A stretch of 64,000 nt of DNA from Citrobacter amalonaticus (GTDB lineage Bacteria; Pseudomonadota; Gammaproteobacteria; Enterobacterales; Enterobacteriaceae), in NCBI GenBank assembly GCA_028994555.1, contig JARDVN010000001.1, forward strand, positions 2,418,001-2,482,000, written 5' to 3'. Positions within the stretch are counted from its first letter, which is position 1; every line of letters begins with the position of its first letter. Positions 51,808 through 62,376 of this stretch are shown one piece after another. The notes below the pieces were generated by a model. The model did not search any database and had not been told where the DNA came from. It saw only the letters and a program-made list of their open reading frames with translations. The translations under genes and the position numbers were made by a program.

Positions 51808-54800
51808 GCCCACGTTTACCGCTTGTCGCCGCACAGCCTGGCATCTGGATGGCTGAAAAACTCTCTACGCTACCTTCCGCCTGGAGCGTCGCCCATTATG
51901 TGGCGCTAACCGGCGAACTGGATACACCGTTGCTGGCGCGTGCGGTGGTCACCGGCATGCAGCAGGCCGACACCTTACGGATGCGTTTTACCGAGGATAA
52001 CGGCGACGTCTGGCAATGGGTGGATGAAGCCGGTACCTTTGCCGAACCGCAGATTAGCGATTTTCGCACCGCTGCGAACCCGCATGAAGCCGCGCTGGCG
52101 CGGATGCAGGCCGATCTCCAGCAAAACCTGCGCGTCGACGGCGGTCAGCCGCTGGTACATCATGAGTTAATTCGGGTCGGGGATCGCCAGTGGTACTGGT
52201 ATCAGCGCTATCATCATTTACTGGTCGATGGTTTCAGTTTCCCGGCAATTACCCGCCAGATAGCGGCGATTTACAGCGCCTTGCTCCGGGGAGATGCAAC
52301 GCCTGCCTCGCCCTTCACGCCGTTTGCCGGGGTGGTGGAAGAGTATCAGCAGTATCGTCAGAGTGAGGCCTGGCAGCGCGACGGTGCATTCTGGGCGGAA
52401 CAACGTAAACAGCTGCCACCACCAGTGTCGCTTTCACCGGCTCCGCTACCGGGGCGCGCGGCGACGTCAGAAATTTACCGCATGAAGCTGAATGCTCCCC
52501 AGGGCGCGTTTCGCCATCTGGCGATGCAACTGCCTGAGGTGCCGCGAACCGATCTGGCGCTGGCGCTGGTCGCGCTCTGGCTGGGACGGCTGTGCGGTCG
52601 GATGGAATATGCGGCCGGTTTTATCTTTATGCGTCGCATGGGATCGGCAGCACTGACCTCGACCGGCCCGGTACTCAACGTATTGCCGCTGGGCGTGCGT
52701 CTTGATGCCACAGAAAGTCTGGCCGAACTGGCAAAACGACTTTCCGCACAGCTTAAGAAAATGCGCCGCCATCAGCGCTATGATGCGGAGCAAATCGTGC
52801 GCGACAGTGGGCGAGCGGCAGGGGAGACGCCGCTGTTTGGCCCGGTGCTTAACGTCAAAGTTTTTGACTATCAGCTGGATATGCCAGGCGTTTCGGCGCA
52901 AACCCATACGCTGGCGACCGGGCCGGTTAACGATCTGGAACTGGCGCTATTCCCGGATGAAGAAGGTGGGCTGAGCATTGAGCTTCTTGCCAACCAACAG
53001 CGTTATGATGAGGCAATACTCAAACAGCACGCATTGCGTCTGATGGCGCTGATTGAACAGTTTGCCGCCAATCCTTCCCTGGCCTGCGGTGATGCCGATC
53101 TACTGCTTGCGGCTGAATATCAACAGATTGCGCAGATTAATGCCACGGCGGTTGATATCCCGTCCACGACGCTGAGCGCGCTGGTGGCGGAGCAGGCGAA
53201 CAGAACGCCGGACGCGCCGGCGCTGGCCGATGCCCGCTATCAATTCAGCTACCGCGAAATGCGCGAACAGGTGGTGGCGCTCGCCACCGTGCTGCGCGAA
53301 CACGGCGTGCACCCGGGCGACAGCGTCGCGGTGGCCTTACCGCGTTCTGTATTTCTGACGCTGGCGCTGCACGGGATCGTTGAAGCGGGTGCGGCCTGGC
53401 TGCCGCTGGACACCGGTTATCCTGACGATCGCCTGCGGATGATGCTGGAAGACGCGCAACCGAAGCTGTTGATCACTACCGAAGAACAATTACCGCGCTT
53501 TAACGATATTCCGGGACTGAAAAGCCTCTGCTATAACGCACCGTTGCAGGCAGGGGATAGCGCGCCGCTAAGGTTATCGCAACCACAGCATACGGCGTAC
53601 ATCATCTTTACCTCCGGTTCAACGGGCAGACCGAAAGGGGTGATGGTCGGGCAAACCGCCATCGTCAACCGACTGTTGTGGATGCAAAACCAGTACGGCC
53701 TGACGGCGAAGGACGTGGTGGCGCAAAAGACGCCTTGCAGTTTTGACGTTTCGGTATGGGAGTTTTTCTGGCCGTTTATTGCCGGCGCAAAACTGGTAAT
53801 GGCGGAGCCGGAGGCGCACCGCGATCCGCTGGCCATGCAGCGCTTCTTTGCTCACTACGGGGTGACAACAACCCACTTTGTGCCGTCGATGCTGGCGGCG
53901 TTCGTTGCCTCGCTAACGACGGAAAGCGCTGGTGAAAGCTGCGCAACGTTACAGCATGTCTTTTGCAGCGGCGAAGCCTTACCCGTCGATTTATGTCGTG
54001 AATGGGAGCAACTGACGCCGGTCCCGTTGCACAATTTATATGGTCCAACGGAGGCGGCGGTTGATGTCAGTTGGTATCCGGCCTGGGGCACTACGCTGGC
54101 AGAGGTCACCGGCAGCAGCGTACCGATTGGCTTCCCGGTCTGGAATACGGGACTGCAGATCCTCGATGCAATGATGCACCCGGTCCCCATCGGCGTGGCG
54201 GGCGATCTTTACCTGACCGGCATCCAGCTCGCACAGGGTTACCTCGGCAGACCGGACCTCACGGCGAGTCGTTTTATCGCCGATCCCTTTGCGCCGGGAG
54301 AGCGGATGTACCGTACCGGAGATGTTGCGCGCTGGCTGGAAAACGGCGCGGTGGAGTATCTGGGGCGCAGTGACGACCAGCTTAAGATCCGCGGTCAGCG
54401 TATCGAACTGGGTGAGATCGATCGTGTGATGCAGACGTTGCCTGACGTTGAACAGGCGGTGGTTCACGCCTGCGTCTTTAATCAGGCGGCGGCGACGGGA
54501 GGCGATGCCCGTCAGCTGGTGGGGTATCTGGTCTCGCAATCAGGACTTCCGCTCGATATCCCGGCACTGCAGGCGCAACTGCGTGAGAAACTTCCGCCCC
54601 ATATGGTGCCTGTGGTGTTACTGCAACTGGCGCAGTTGCCGCTCAGCGTTAACGGAAAGCTGGATCGTAAAGCGCTGCCGATGCCGGCGTTAACGCCGCG
54701 TGCTAAAGGTCGCGCTCCGCGAGCGGGCAGCGAAGCGGCGGTGGCGGAGGCTTTCAGTGAACTGCTGGGCTGCGATATCAATGACGTTGAGGCGGATTTC

Positions 54801-55700
54801 TTTGCGCTGGGCGGCCATTCGCTGCTGGCTATGAAGCTGGCAGCGCAGCTCAGCCGGACCTTCGCCCGTCCGGTGACGCCGGGACAGGTCATGGTGGCCT
54901 CGACGGTAGCGCAACTGGCGGCATTGCTGGAGGCGAACGATGACGTACAGACACAACGTCTGGGGTTTGAAACGCTGCTGCCGTTACGTAAAAGCGACGG
55001 CCCGACGCTGTTTTGCTTCCATCCGGCATCAGGATTTGCCTGGCAGTTTAGCGTCTTGTCACGCTATCTCAGTCCGCAATGGTCGATTACGGGTATTCAG
55101 TCGCCACGTCCACAGGGGCCGATGCAGACGGCAATTAATCTGGATGTGGTGTGCGAACACCATCTGGCGACGCTCCTTGAACAGCAACCACACGGCCCGT
55201 ATTATCTGTTGGGCTATTCTCTTGGCGGCACGCTGGCGCACGGTATTGCGGCACGTCTACGGGCGCGGGGCGAAACGGTCGCTTTCCTCGGCTTGCTGGA
55301 TACCTGGCCGCCAGAAACACAAAACTGGTCAGAAAAAGAGGCCAATGGACTCGACCCGGAAGTGCTGGCGGAAATTGATCGCGAGAGGGAAGCGTTTCTG
55401 ACCGCGCAGCAGGGGAACGCATCAGACGAATTGTTCAGCACGATAGAAGGTAATTACGCTGATGCCGTGCGCTTACTCACCAGTGCGCACAGCGTTCCCT
55501 TTGATGGACGCGCGACGCTGTTTGTTGCCGAGCGTACGCTGCCTGTAGGCGTAAGCCCGGAGCAGAGTTGGGCGCCGTGGATTGCGGAGCTGGAGGTGTA
55601 TCGCCAGGACTGCGCGCATGTGGAGATTATCTCTCCGTCAGCCTTTGAGCATATTGGTCCGATTATTGCCGCATGCTGTAATAAATATCATCATCGCTGA
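51804..55700 (+). CDS. entF: Enterobactin synthase component F, NRPS
   Basis: A 1,298-residue single-module peptide synthetase that loads L-serine and joins three DHB-Ser units into enterobactin. Domains in order: condensation with HHLLVDG (about residue 137), adenylation with IIFTSGSTGRPKG (~598) and YRTGDVARW, peptidyl carrier with FFALGGHSLLAMK (~1,000; Ser carries the arm added by EntD), and thioesterase with GYSLGG (~1,136). The start is GTG overlapping ybdZ. The frame is intact over 3.9 kb and the length is close to E. coli (1,293). Confidence 0.96.
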   Translation: MSPRLPLVAAQPGIWMAEKLSTLPSAWSVAHYVALTGELDTPLLARAVVTGMQQADTLRMRFTEDNGDVWQWVDEAGTFAEPQISDFRTAANPHEAALARMQADLQQNLRVDGGQPLVHHELIRVGDRQWYWYQRYHHLLVDGFSFPAITRQIAAIYSALLRGDATPASPFTPFAGVVEEYQQYRQSEAWQRDGAFWAEQRKQLPPPVSLSPAPLPGRAATSEIYRMKLNAPQGAFRHLAMQLPEVPRTDLALALVALWLGRLCGRMEYAAGFIFMRRMGSAALTSTGPVLNVLPLGVRLDATESLAELAKRLSAQLKKMRRHQRYDAEQIVRDSGRAAGETPLFGPVLNVKVFDYQLDMPGVSAQTHTLATGPVNDLELALFPDEEGGLSIELLANQQRYDEAILKQHALRLMALIEQFAANPSLACGDADLLLAAEYQQIAQINATAVDIPSTTLSALVAEQANRTPDAPALADARYQFSYREMREQVVALATVLREHGVHPGDSVAVALPRSVFLTLALHGIVEAGAAWLPLDTGYPDDRLRMMLEDAQPKLLITTEEQLPRFNDIPGLKSLCYNAPLQAGDSAPLRLSQPQHTAYIIFTSGSTGRPKGVMVGQTAIVNRLLWMQNQYGLTAKDVVAQKTPCSFDVSVWEFFWPFIAGAKLVMAEPEAHRDPLAMQRFFAHYGVTTTHFVPSMLAAFVASLTTESAGESCATLQHVFCSGEALPVDLCREWEQLTPVPLHNLYGPTEAAVDVSWYPAWGTTLAEVTGSSVPIGFPVWNTGLQILDAMMHPVPIGVAGDLYLTGIQLAQGYLGRPDLTASRFIADPFAPGERMYRTGDVARWLENGAVEYLGRSDDQLKIRGQRIELGEIDRVMQTLPDVEQAVVHACVFNQAAATGGDARQLVGYLVSQSGLPLDIPALQAQLREKLPPHMVPVVLLQLAQLPLSVNGKLDRKALPMPALTPRAKGRAPRAGSEAAVAEAFSELLGCDINDVEADFFALGGHSLLAMKLAAQLSRTFARPVTPGQVMVASTVAQLAALLEANDDVQTQRLGFETLLPLRKSDGPTLFCFHPASGFAWQFSVLSRYLSPQWSITGIQSPRPQGPMQTAINLDVVCEHHLATLLEQQPHGPYYLLGYSLGGTLAHGIAARLRARGETVAFLGLLDTWPPETQNWSEKEANGLDPEVLAEIDREREAFLTAQQGNASDELFSTIEGNYADAVRLLTSAHSVPFDGRATLFVAERTLPVGVSPEQSWAPWIAELEVYRQDCAHVEIISPSAFEHIGPIIAACCNKYHHR

Positions 55701-55720
55701 TGACTATTTCGGCTCTCTAT

Positions 55721-55762
55721 TTCCCCCGTAATCATGAGCCATGGCTACGGGGGGAATTTATA
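55721..55762 (+). terminator. Hairpin after entF
   Basis: TTCCCCCGTA pairs with TACGGGGGGAA (one G bulged or miscalled), followed by TTTATAAT. It lies 20 bp after the entF stop and would separate entF from fepE. Confidence 0.65.
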
Positions 55763-55911
55763 ATATTAATTTATTACATTCAGAATTTTACCGCCAGAGG
55801 ACAAATTCCGAAATTAGCCTCATCTTTGAATTAACATTTCGGAATGCTCTGAGGGTTTGCTACGCTGTTGCCCGGAAATGTTTTAATGGAACATGTAGCA
55901 GGACATTCAGT

Positions 55912-57049
55912 ATGCCGTCACTTAATATTAAGCAAGGTAAGAATAAGGACGTTACGGGTTTTACGTTACCTGATGCTCAGCATAATGAAATCGATTTATT
56001 AAACCTTATCGATATTTTATGGCAGGCTAAAAAAGCAGATTATTACGTGTACACTCGCGTTTGCATGCGTAGGGTTATTTGTCACGTTCTTTTTGCCACA
56101 ACGCTGGACCAGCGAAGCGGTGGTCACACCCGCCGAATCCATTCAATGGCAGGCGTTGCAGAGAACGCTGACGGGACTGCGCGTTCTGGAACTCGACATC
56201 AATGTTGATCGCGTCAGTACCTTTAATCTTTTTTATCAAGAAATTTCAATCGACTTCACTGCTGGAACAATATTTACGCTCATCCCCGTATGTCATGGAA
56301 CAATTAAAAGGCGCGAAAATCGATGAACTGGAATTACATCGGGCCATTGTCGCGCTGAGCGAAAAGATGAATGCGGTGGACAGCAATACCGGTAAGAAAA
56401 ATGAAACGGCACTGTTTACGTCATGGGTACTGAGTTTTACGGCACCGAACAAAGAAGAGGCACAACAGGTGCTGGCGGGATATATCCAGTTTATCTCTCA
56501 GATTGTGGTACAGGATTCGCTGGAGAATATTCGCAATCAACTGGAAGTCAAAACCCGCTTTGAGAAAGAACGTCTGGCGCTGGATCGGGTGAAACTTAAA
56601 AATCAGCTGGATACGAATATTAAGCGACTCAATTATTCGCTGGAGATTGCTAACGCAGTCGGTATTAAAAAAACCGGTTTACAGTAATGGTCAGGCGGTA
56701 AAAGACGATCCGGATTTTTCTATTTCTCTGGGGGGCTGATGGGATCCAGCGAAAACTAGAGATTGAAAAGTCGGTCACCGACGTGGCTGAATTGAATGCG
56801 GAATTACAGAACCGTCAGTATTATGTAGAACAACTGGAGTCAGTGAATATTCGTGATGTGACATTTTCGCCGTTCAAATACCAACTCGAACCGTCATTGC
56901 CGGTAAAACAACAGGGGCCGGGTAAAAAGATTATCGTTTTGCTGGCGGCTTTGTTGGGAGGGATTGTGGCCTGCGGTGGCGTACTTCTCCGGCATGCGAT
57001 GGCATCGCGTAAAAGTGATGAAACCACGGTCAGTGAAGGTCCGATCTGA
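55912..57049 (+). CDS. fepE: FepE, Wzz-family polysaccharide chain-length regulator (four frameshifts)
   Basis: An inner-membrane protein of ~378 residues. In Salmonella FepE sets very long O-antigen chains, and it has no proven part in iron uptake. After removing one base from each run at 56029, 56229, 56667 and 56730, the frame reads MPSLNIKQGKNKDVTGFTLP, a first membrane helix (TLAFACVGLFVTFFLPQ) and a long periplasmic helical part (AKIDELELHRAIVALSEKM). The second helix (IIVLLAALLGGIVACGGVLL) follows. All regions align with E. coli FepE. It ends convergent with fepC. Confidence 0.88.
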
Positions 57050-57050
57050 C

Positions 57051-57077
57051 AGCCGGAAAGGGCTGAGCTTTCCGGCT
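57051..57077. terminator. Hairpin between convergent fepE and fepC
   Basis: AGCCGGAAAG and CTTTCCGGCT form a perfect 10-bp stem with a 7-base loop between the two stop codons. There is no clear T-run. It may act on both strands. Confidence 0.6.
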
Positions 57078-57082
57078 ATCGG

Positions 57083-57877
57083 CTAACGACGGCCCAGCGG
57101 CACCACCAGCGGTGTGCCCGCGACAGGGTCGTCAATAATCGTACAGCGTAAGCCGTAGATTTTCTCAATCAGTTCCGCTGTGACAATCTCCTTCGGCGCT
57201 CCTTCAGCGACAATTTTACCTTCACGCAATGCAATCAAATGCGTGGCATAGCGGCAGGCCTGGTTGAGATCATGCAGAACGGCGGCGAGGGTGTAGCCTT
57301 TCTCACGATTAAGTTCGCTTAACAATTCCAGTAGATCAATCTGATGGCTGATATCCAGCCAGGTGGTCGGCTCATCGAGCAGCATGATTGACGTTTCCTG
57401 CGCCAGAACCATGGCTATCCATGCGCGCTGGCGCTGTCCCCCGGACAGCGTATCCACACTTTGACCGGCCAGGTGCGTAATACCGGTGGCGCGCATCGCC
57501 TGTGTTACGGCATTTTCATCTTCCTGGCGCCAGCGGGTGAAGAGCGGTTGGTGCGGATAGCGCCCGCGTGCTACCAGTTCCTGTACGGTGATATCGCCTG
57601 GCGTCGTGGCATTTTGCGCCAGCAAACCGATGCGGCGAGCGACCTCTTTGCTGGGATAACGCTGAATCGGCTCGCCGTCCAGCCAGACGTGACCGTTTGC
57701 CGGCGTCATCAGCCGACTGAGGGTCCGCAACAGCGTTGATTTTCCACAGCCGTTTGGTCCGATGATGGCGGTGAAATGGCCATCGGGAATGGTGACGTTA
57801 AGGTTTTCGGCAACGGTAAATTTTCCATAACCCAGCGTTAACTGGTCGCCACGCAAACGGGCTACTGATTCGGTCAT
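57083..57877 (-). CDS. fepC: Ferric enterobactin ABC transporter ATPase FepC
   Basis: A 264-residue ATPase energising ferric enterobactin import through FepD/FepG. Motifs are Walker A GPNGCGKST, signature LSGGQRQRAWIAMVLAQ and Walker B IMLLDEPT. I placed the start at 57877 (MTESVARLRGDQLTLGYGKF), matching E. coli. Its ATG overlaps the fepG TGA (ATGA). The C-terminus is a little shorter than in E. coli. Confidence 0.95.
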   Translation of the reverse strand: MTESVARLRGDQLTLGYGKFTVAENLNVTIPDGHFTAIIGPNGCGKSTLLRTLSRLMTPANGHVWLDGEPIQRYPSKEVARRIGLLAQNATTPGDITVQELVARGRYPHQPLFTRWRQEDENAVTQAMRATGITHLAGQSVDTLSGGQRQRAWIAMVLAQETSIMLLDEPTTWLDISHQIDLLELLSELNREKGYTLAAVLHDLNQACRYATHLIALREGKIVAEGAPKEIVTAELIEKIYGLRCTIIDDPVAGTPLVVPLGRR

Positions 57878-58866
57878 TTCTTGCGGGACTCCTGAATTAA
57901 CAAAGCGATAAGATAAATACCGCCGATGCTCACGGTGACCACACCCACCGGAAGCTGATAAGGCATAAACAGTTGCTGCGCGCACAGATCGGCCGCCAAC
58001 AGTAACAGCGCGCCGCAGAGCGCGGCCTGGGTTAATCCCCAACGCGCGGTGCCGCTCAGGCGACGGGCGATATGCGGGGCAACCAGCGCAATAAAGGAAA
58101 TCGGTCCGGCCAGCGCGGTAGCGGCAGCGGTTAACACCACGGCCACCAGCATCATAGCGAGCCGCGAGCGCTCCACGCTGACACCCAGCGCGCAGGCGCT
58201 GTCATCCCCCATCTCCAGCAGACGCATGCGACGCACCAGCAGTCCGGCGCCTGCCAGCATGAGAATAATGATTGGCGCCGAAGGCCAGGTTTTGGCCCAG
58301 GTCAGGCCGTTAAGCGATCCGGCGTTCCACAATCCGGCGGTCAGTGCGGTGTCCAGCGAGGCCTTCAACAATAGCCAGGTGTTAAATGCAAACAGCATGG
58401 CGCGAATACCGATGCCGATAATGATCAGGCGGAAGGTCTCAATACCGTTGCGCCAGGCCAGTAGCCAGACGACCAGTGAAGTCAGAATACCGCCGGCCAT
58501 CGCCGCCAGCGCGATAGCCGTCAGATGCTGACCAAACAGTACCATCGCCACCAGTACGCCGCTCCAGGCGCCGGTATTAAAGCCCATGACGTCCGGGCTG
58601 CCGAGCGGATTGCGCATCAGAGACTGAAAAATTGCTCCGCTGACCCCGAGTGCCGCACCAATCAGCAGCGCCATCAACACGCGCGGTAAACGCCATTCGG
58701 TTACGACCATCGTCAGGCTGCGCGGCGCATCGCCGGTAAAGGCAGCAATAATTTGTGAGATTTCCAGCGTCACTGCGCCGCTGCGCAAACCCCAGAGCGC
58801 GAAGAACAGGCAGCCGACCGTCAGCAGCAGGCACGCGATCAGCAAACGACGCGATACGTACGTCAT
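57874..58866 (-). CDS. fepG: Ferric enterobactin permease FepG
   Basis: A 330-residue FecCD-family inner-membrane permease with about ten helices. It contains the family segment GVSGAIFQSLMRNPLGSPDVMGFN and the C-terminal GPISFIALVAPHIARRL. It pairs with FepD as a heterodimer. It overlaps fepD by 4 bp at its start and fepC at its end, giving a tightly coupled fepD-fepG-fepC operon. Confidence 0.95.
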   Translation of the reverse strand: MTYVSRRLLIACLLLTVGCLFFALWGLRSGAVTLEISQIIAAFTGDAPRSLTMVVTEWRLPRVLMALLIGAALGVSGAIFQSLMRNPLGSPDVMGFNTGAWSGVLVAMVLFGQHLTAIALAAMAGGILTSLVVWLLAWRNGIETFRLIIIGIGIRAMLFAFNTWLLLKASLDTALTAGLWNAGSLNGLTWAKTWPSAPIIILMLAGAGLLVRRMRLLEMGDDSACALGVSVERSRLAMMLVAVVLTAAATALAGPISFIALVAPHIARRLSGTARWGLTQAALCGALLLLAADLCAQQLFMPYQLPVGVVTVSIGGIYLIALLIQESRKK

Positions 58867-59867
58867 ACGGCACCTCGCGGACGACGACGAACCAGAAAGA
58901 TCAGCACCGGGGCCCCGATAAAAGCGCTTACTACCGACACGCGCAGTTCACCGGGAACAATCAGGCGGCCAATGATATCGGCAAAAAGCAGCAGAGCAGG
59001 CGTGGCGATAAGCGTCACCGGGAGTAACCAGCGGTGATCGGCACCCACAAGCCAGCGTGCCATATGCGGCATCATCAGACCGATAAACGCAATTGGCCCG
59101 ACAATTGCCGTCGCGCTGCCGCACAGGATGGTGATAGCTAACAGGCCGATGAGTTGAGTACGCGCAACTTTGCTGCCCAGCGCAGTGGCGGTATCACTTC
59201 CCAGACTGAGACTGTTCAGCGCCCGGCTGAGCATCAGCGCGGTAGCACCCGCAATCAGTACCGGCACAATAACCACTTTGAGGGTTTGCAGGCTACGGAT
59301 ATCCAGTGAGCCGGCCTGCCAGTAACGAAGCTGATCGTAGACGTCCGGATTCAGCAAGGAGATACCGCTGGTGAGCCCTTCCAGAACCGCAGCGAGCGCG
59401 ACGCCCGCCAGCGTCAGACGTACCGGGCTTAATTGACCGCCGCCCTGGCTGCCGGTAAATGCCACCACCAGCGACGCCACCAGTGCGCCGATAAAGGCCA
59501 TCACCAGTTGTTCCTGGGGTGTAGAAAAACCAAACAGCGCTGCGCCCAACACAATGGCAAAACTGGCGCCGGCGTTAACGCCAAGCAGACCCGGATCGGC
59601 CAGCGGATTGCGGGTGAGCGTTTGCATCAACGCGCCAGCCAGCCCTAACGCGCCGCCTGCAAGTAATCCGGCGAGAGTGCGCGGCAGACGGGCATCGAGC
59701 ACGATGGTGCAATCGGCACTTTGACAGGTGCTGGTGAGCGCTTCCATAACCACGGAGACGGGCAAGGATTTTGCGCCGATGATCAGACTTAATGCCGTGG
59801 CGATAACCAGTAATAACAACAATCCGGGCACGGCAATGGCACGCGTCACGGAAACAGAACATGACAT
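58863..59867 (-). CDS. fepD: Ferric enterobactin permease FepD
   Basis: A 334-residue FecCD-family permease and partner of FepG. Family segments are GLAGALMQTLTRNPLADPGLLGVN and GPIAFIGLMMPHMARWLVG. It leads the fepD-fepG-fepC operon and is divergent from entS across a Fur-box-like region, as in E. coli. Confidence 0.95.
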   Translation of the reverse strand: MSCSVSVTRAIAVPGLLLLLVIATALSLIIGAKSLPVSVVMEALTSTCQSADCTIVLDARLPRTLAGLLAGGALGLAGALMQTLTRNPLADPGLLGVNAGASFAIVLGAALFGFSTPQEQLVMAFIGALVASLVVAFTGSQGGGQLSPVRLTLAGVALAAVLEGLTSGISLLNPDVYDQLRYWQAGSLDIRSLQTLKVVIVPVLIAGATALMLSRALNSLSLGSDTATALGSKVARTQLIGLLAITILCGSATAIVGPIAFIGLMMPHMARWLVGADHRWLLPVTLIATPALLLFADIIGRLIVPGELRVSVVSAFIGAPVLIFLVRRRPRGAV

Positions 59868-59879
59868 ATCAACTTCCCT

Positions 59880-59907
59880 GATAATGATAGTAATTATCGT
59901 TATCGAT
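59880..59907. promoter_or_regulatory. fepD-entS divergent Fur box
   Basis: GATAATGATAGTAATTATCG followed by TTATCGAT consists of overlapping copies of the GATAAT hexamer and its complement, the Fur-box pattern. It is 13 bp upstream of fepD and ~70 bp upstream of entS. Confidence 0.85.
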
Positions 59908-59978
59908 CTTATTTGATTATGTTAGCATGTGCAGCCATTGAATGGATAATGAAAATAAGATCGCATTAAGGCGTTGTA

Positions 59979-61219
59979 ATGAATCGACAATCCTGGCTGC
60001 TTAACCTCAGTTTGCTGAAGACACACCCGGCTTTTCGCGCTGTCTTCCTGGCCCGCTTTATCTCTATTGTCTCTCTTGGACTGCTCGGCGTTGCGGTACC
60101 CGTGCAGATCCAGATGATGACGCATTCTACCTGGCAGGTGGGGCTCTCCGTGACGCTGACCGGCAGCGCGATGTTTGTCGGTCTGATGGTAGGCGGTGTC
60201 CTGGCCGATCGTTATGAACGCAAAAAAAGTCATTCTGCTGGCGCGCGGTACCTGCGGGATTGGCTTTATCGGCCTGTGTCTGAATGCCATGCTGCCAGAA
60301 CCTTCGCTGTTGGCGATTTATCTGCTGGGTCTGTGGGATGGCTTTTTCGCTTCGCTGGGCGTGACGGCCCTGCTGGCGGCAACACCTGCACTGGTGGGCC
60401 GCGAAAATCTGATGCAGGCAGGTGCGATTACCATGCTGACCGTGCGTCTTGGCTCGGTGATTTCACCCATGCTGGGTGGATTACTGCTCGCCACCGGCGG
60501 CGTGGCCTGGAACTACGGTCTGGCGGCGGCAGGTACCTTTATCACCTTACTGCCGCTGTTGAGTCTTCCGGCACTGCCGCCCCCGCCACAGCCGCGTGAA
60601 CATCCACTGAAATCCTTGCTGGCGGCATTTCGCTTCCTGCTTGCCAGCCCGCTTATCGGCGGGATTGCGCTGCTCGGGGGGCTTATTGACGATGGCCAGT
60701 GCCGTACGTGTGCTCTATCCGGCACTGGCAATGAGCTGGCAGATGTCAGCGGCGCAGATTGGCATGTTATACGCTGCCATTCCGCTTGGGGCGGCGGTCG
60801 GCGCGCTGACCAGCGGTCAACTGGCGCACAGCGTGCGTCCAGGATTAATTATGCTGGCCTCAAGTGTGGGGTCGTTTCTGGCGATTGGCCTGTTTGCCCT
60901 GATGCCCGTCTGGGCGTTAGGCGTGGTGTGCCTCGCGCTGTTCGGCTGGTTGAGTGCTATTAGCTCGCTGCTGCAGTACACGATGCTGCAAACGCAGACG
61001 CCAGAGAATATGTTAGGGCGTATCAATGGCCTGTGGACGGCGCAGAACGTCACCGGAGACGCCATTGGGGCAGCATTGTTAGGCGGACTGGGAGCCGTCA
61101 TGACGCCAGTGGCTTCGGCGAGTGTCAGCGGGTTTGGCCTGGTGATTGTGGGACTGCTTTTGTTGCTGTTGCTCAGTGAGTTGCGTCGATTCCGGCAAAC
61201 GCCGCCGGAACCGGCATAG
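59979..61219 (+). CDS. entS: Enterobactin exporter EntS (two homopolymer frameshifts)
   Basis: A major-facilitator exporter of ~413 residues with 12 helices that moves enterobactin out of the cytoplasm. It starts [20 protein letters not shown] as in E. coli. The MFS motif A region [19 protein letters not shown] spans the first break, an extra A at 60222-60228. The second is an extra G at 60676-60681 ([11 protein letters not shown] restored). It is monocistronic, convergent with fepB. Confidence 0.93.
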
Positions 61220-61252
61220 CGGCAGGCAGGCCGGTGCGACCCGGCCACATTA

Positions 61253-62192
61253 TTAAAACAACGTGGAGAGACGGTCGAGAACTCGCATCGCACTGTAATA
61301 ATCCAGGCGGAAAGATTCAGTGCCCAGGGCGTAAACGCGCTTGTTCTGTACCGCCGGCAGATGCGCCAGCAGAGGATTGGCGTAAATCGCCAGCTCATCC
61401 TTCTCGTCACCGGCAAACAGGAACAACGCTTCACCGTTCAGCCCGGCCGCCAGATTCTCACCGCCAAGCTGAATGATATCGTGACGTTTCCCCTGGCTTT
61501 GACTGGCATTGAGTCCAGCAGGCAGCGCGGCGAGCGTAAAGCCAAGCTGCTCCAGCATTTTCCCCTGTGCGGACTCTGGCGTCCACAGGTTGGCTTTATG
61601 GGCTGCAGCGGTATAAACCAGCGCGCTTACCGGCTGCGGAGGCAATTTTAATTGCTGCTTAACAACAGTCAGTTTTTCATCAAATTCAGCAATACGCTCG
61701 GCGGCCTGTTTCTCCTGACCGGTGATCTCGCCTAACTGCGTCAATAGCGACTGCCAGCTTTTATCGTCGTAATTAATGATAAGCGTCGGCGCAATAGGGG
61801 GAGAGCTGATCGTACAGCGCCAGTGCGGAGTCGCCACCGGTCGCGCTAATCAAAATAAGATCGGGCATTTGCGCCGCCACGGCTTCTGCATTCGGTTCAC
61901 CAATATAAAGGCGCGTCAGCTTGCGTGCTTTCGCCACGTCGCCCCACTGACGTAAGAACCCCTGATCGTCGGCTACGCGGTTGTTTGGCGTCGTCGCCCC
62001 GCTGGCGATCACCGGCGCATCAATCGCCAGCAATGAACCAGTGAGTGTGACGCTGGTAGAGACGATGCGTTCAGGTTTGTGTTCCAGCGTATGGCTGCCG
62101 CGGACGTCGGTCACTTGACGCGGCCAGTCCGCCGCGTGCGCTGAGGAGAATCCGAAAACAAAGAGCGTAACGAGCAGGGAAGGCAATCTCAC
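61253..62192 (-). CDS. fepB: Periplasmic ferric enterobactin-binding protein FepB (one frameshift)
   Basis: A class III binding protein of ~312 residues delivering ferric enterobactin to FepD/FepG. The signal peptide is [19 protein letters not shown]. The fold opens with [21 protein letters not shown], and a binding-protein signature region is [19 protein letters not shown]. An extra C in the short run at 61797-61801 breaks the frame after DQLSP; removing it gives [14 protein letters not shown]. It is divergent from entC across a Fur box. Confidence 0.93.
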
Positions 62193-62330
62193 AAATCAGT
62201 TCCTGTGCTGAGTTATTAATGCTTCTCATTTTCATTATTAAGCGAAAGGGATGCAAGCGTTAGTCGCACTTTGTGCGACCTCAAGAGTTGACATGTCGCC
62301 TGTTTGCTTTTAGGTTAGCGCCCGAAAATA

Positions 62331-62349
62331 TAAATGATAATCATTATTA
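62331..62349. promoter_or_regulatory. fepB-entC divergent Fur box
   Basis: TAAATGATAATCATTATTA holds the central ATGATAATCAT palindrome of the Fur consensus, 28 bp upstream of the entC start. It should repress both fepB and entCE under iron excess. Confidence 0.88.
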
Positions 62350-62376
62350 AAACCTTTATCATTTTTGGAGGATGAT

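Noticed and set aside
57878..58042. Longer N-terminus for FepC
   Set aside because: The extension overlaps fepG coding sequence in another frame, and the E. coli-like start at 57877 overlaps the fepG stop in the usual ATGA form.
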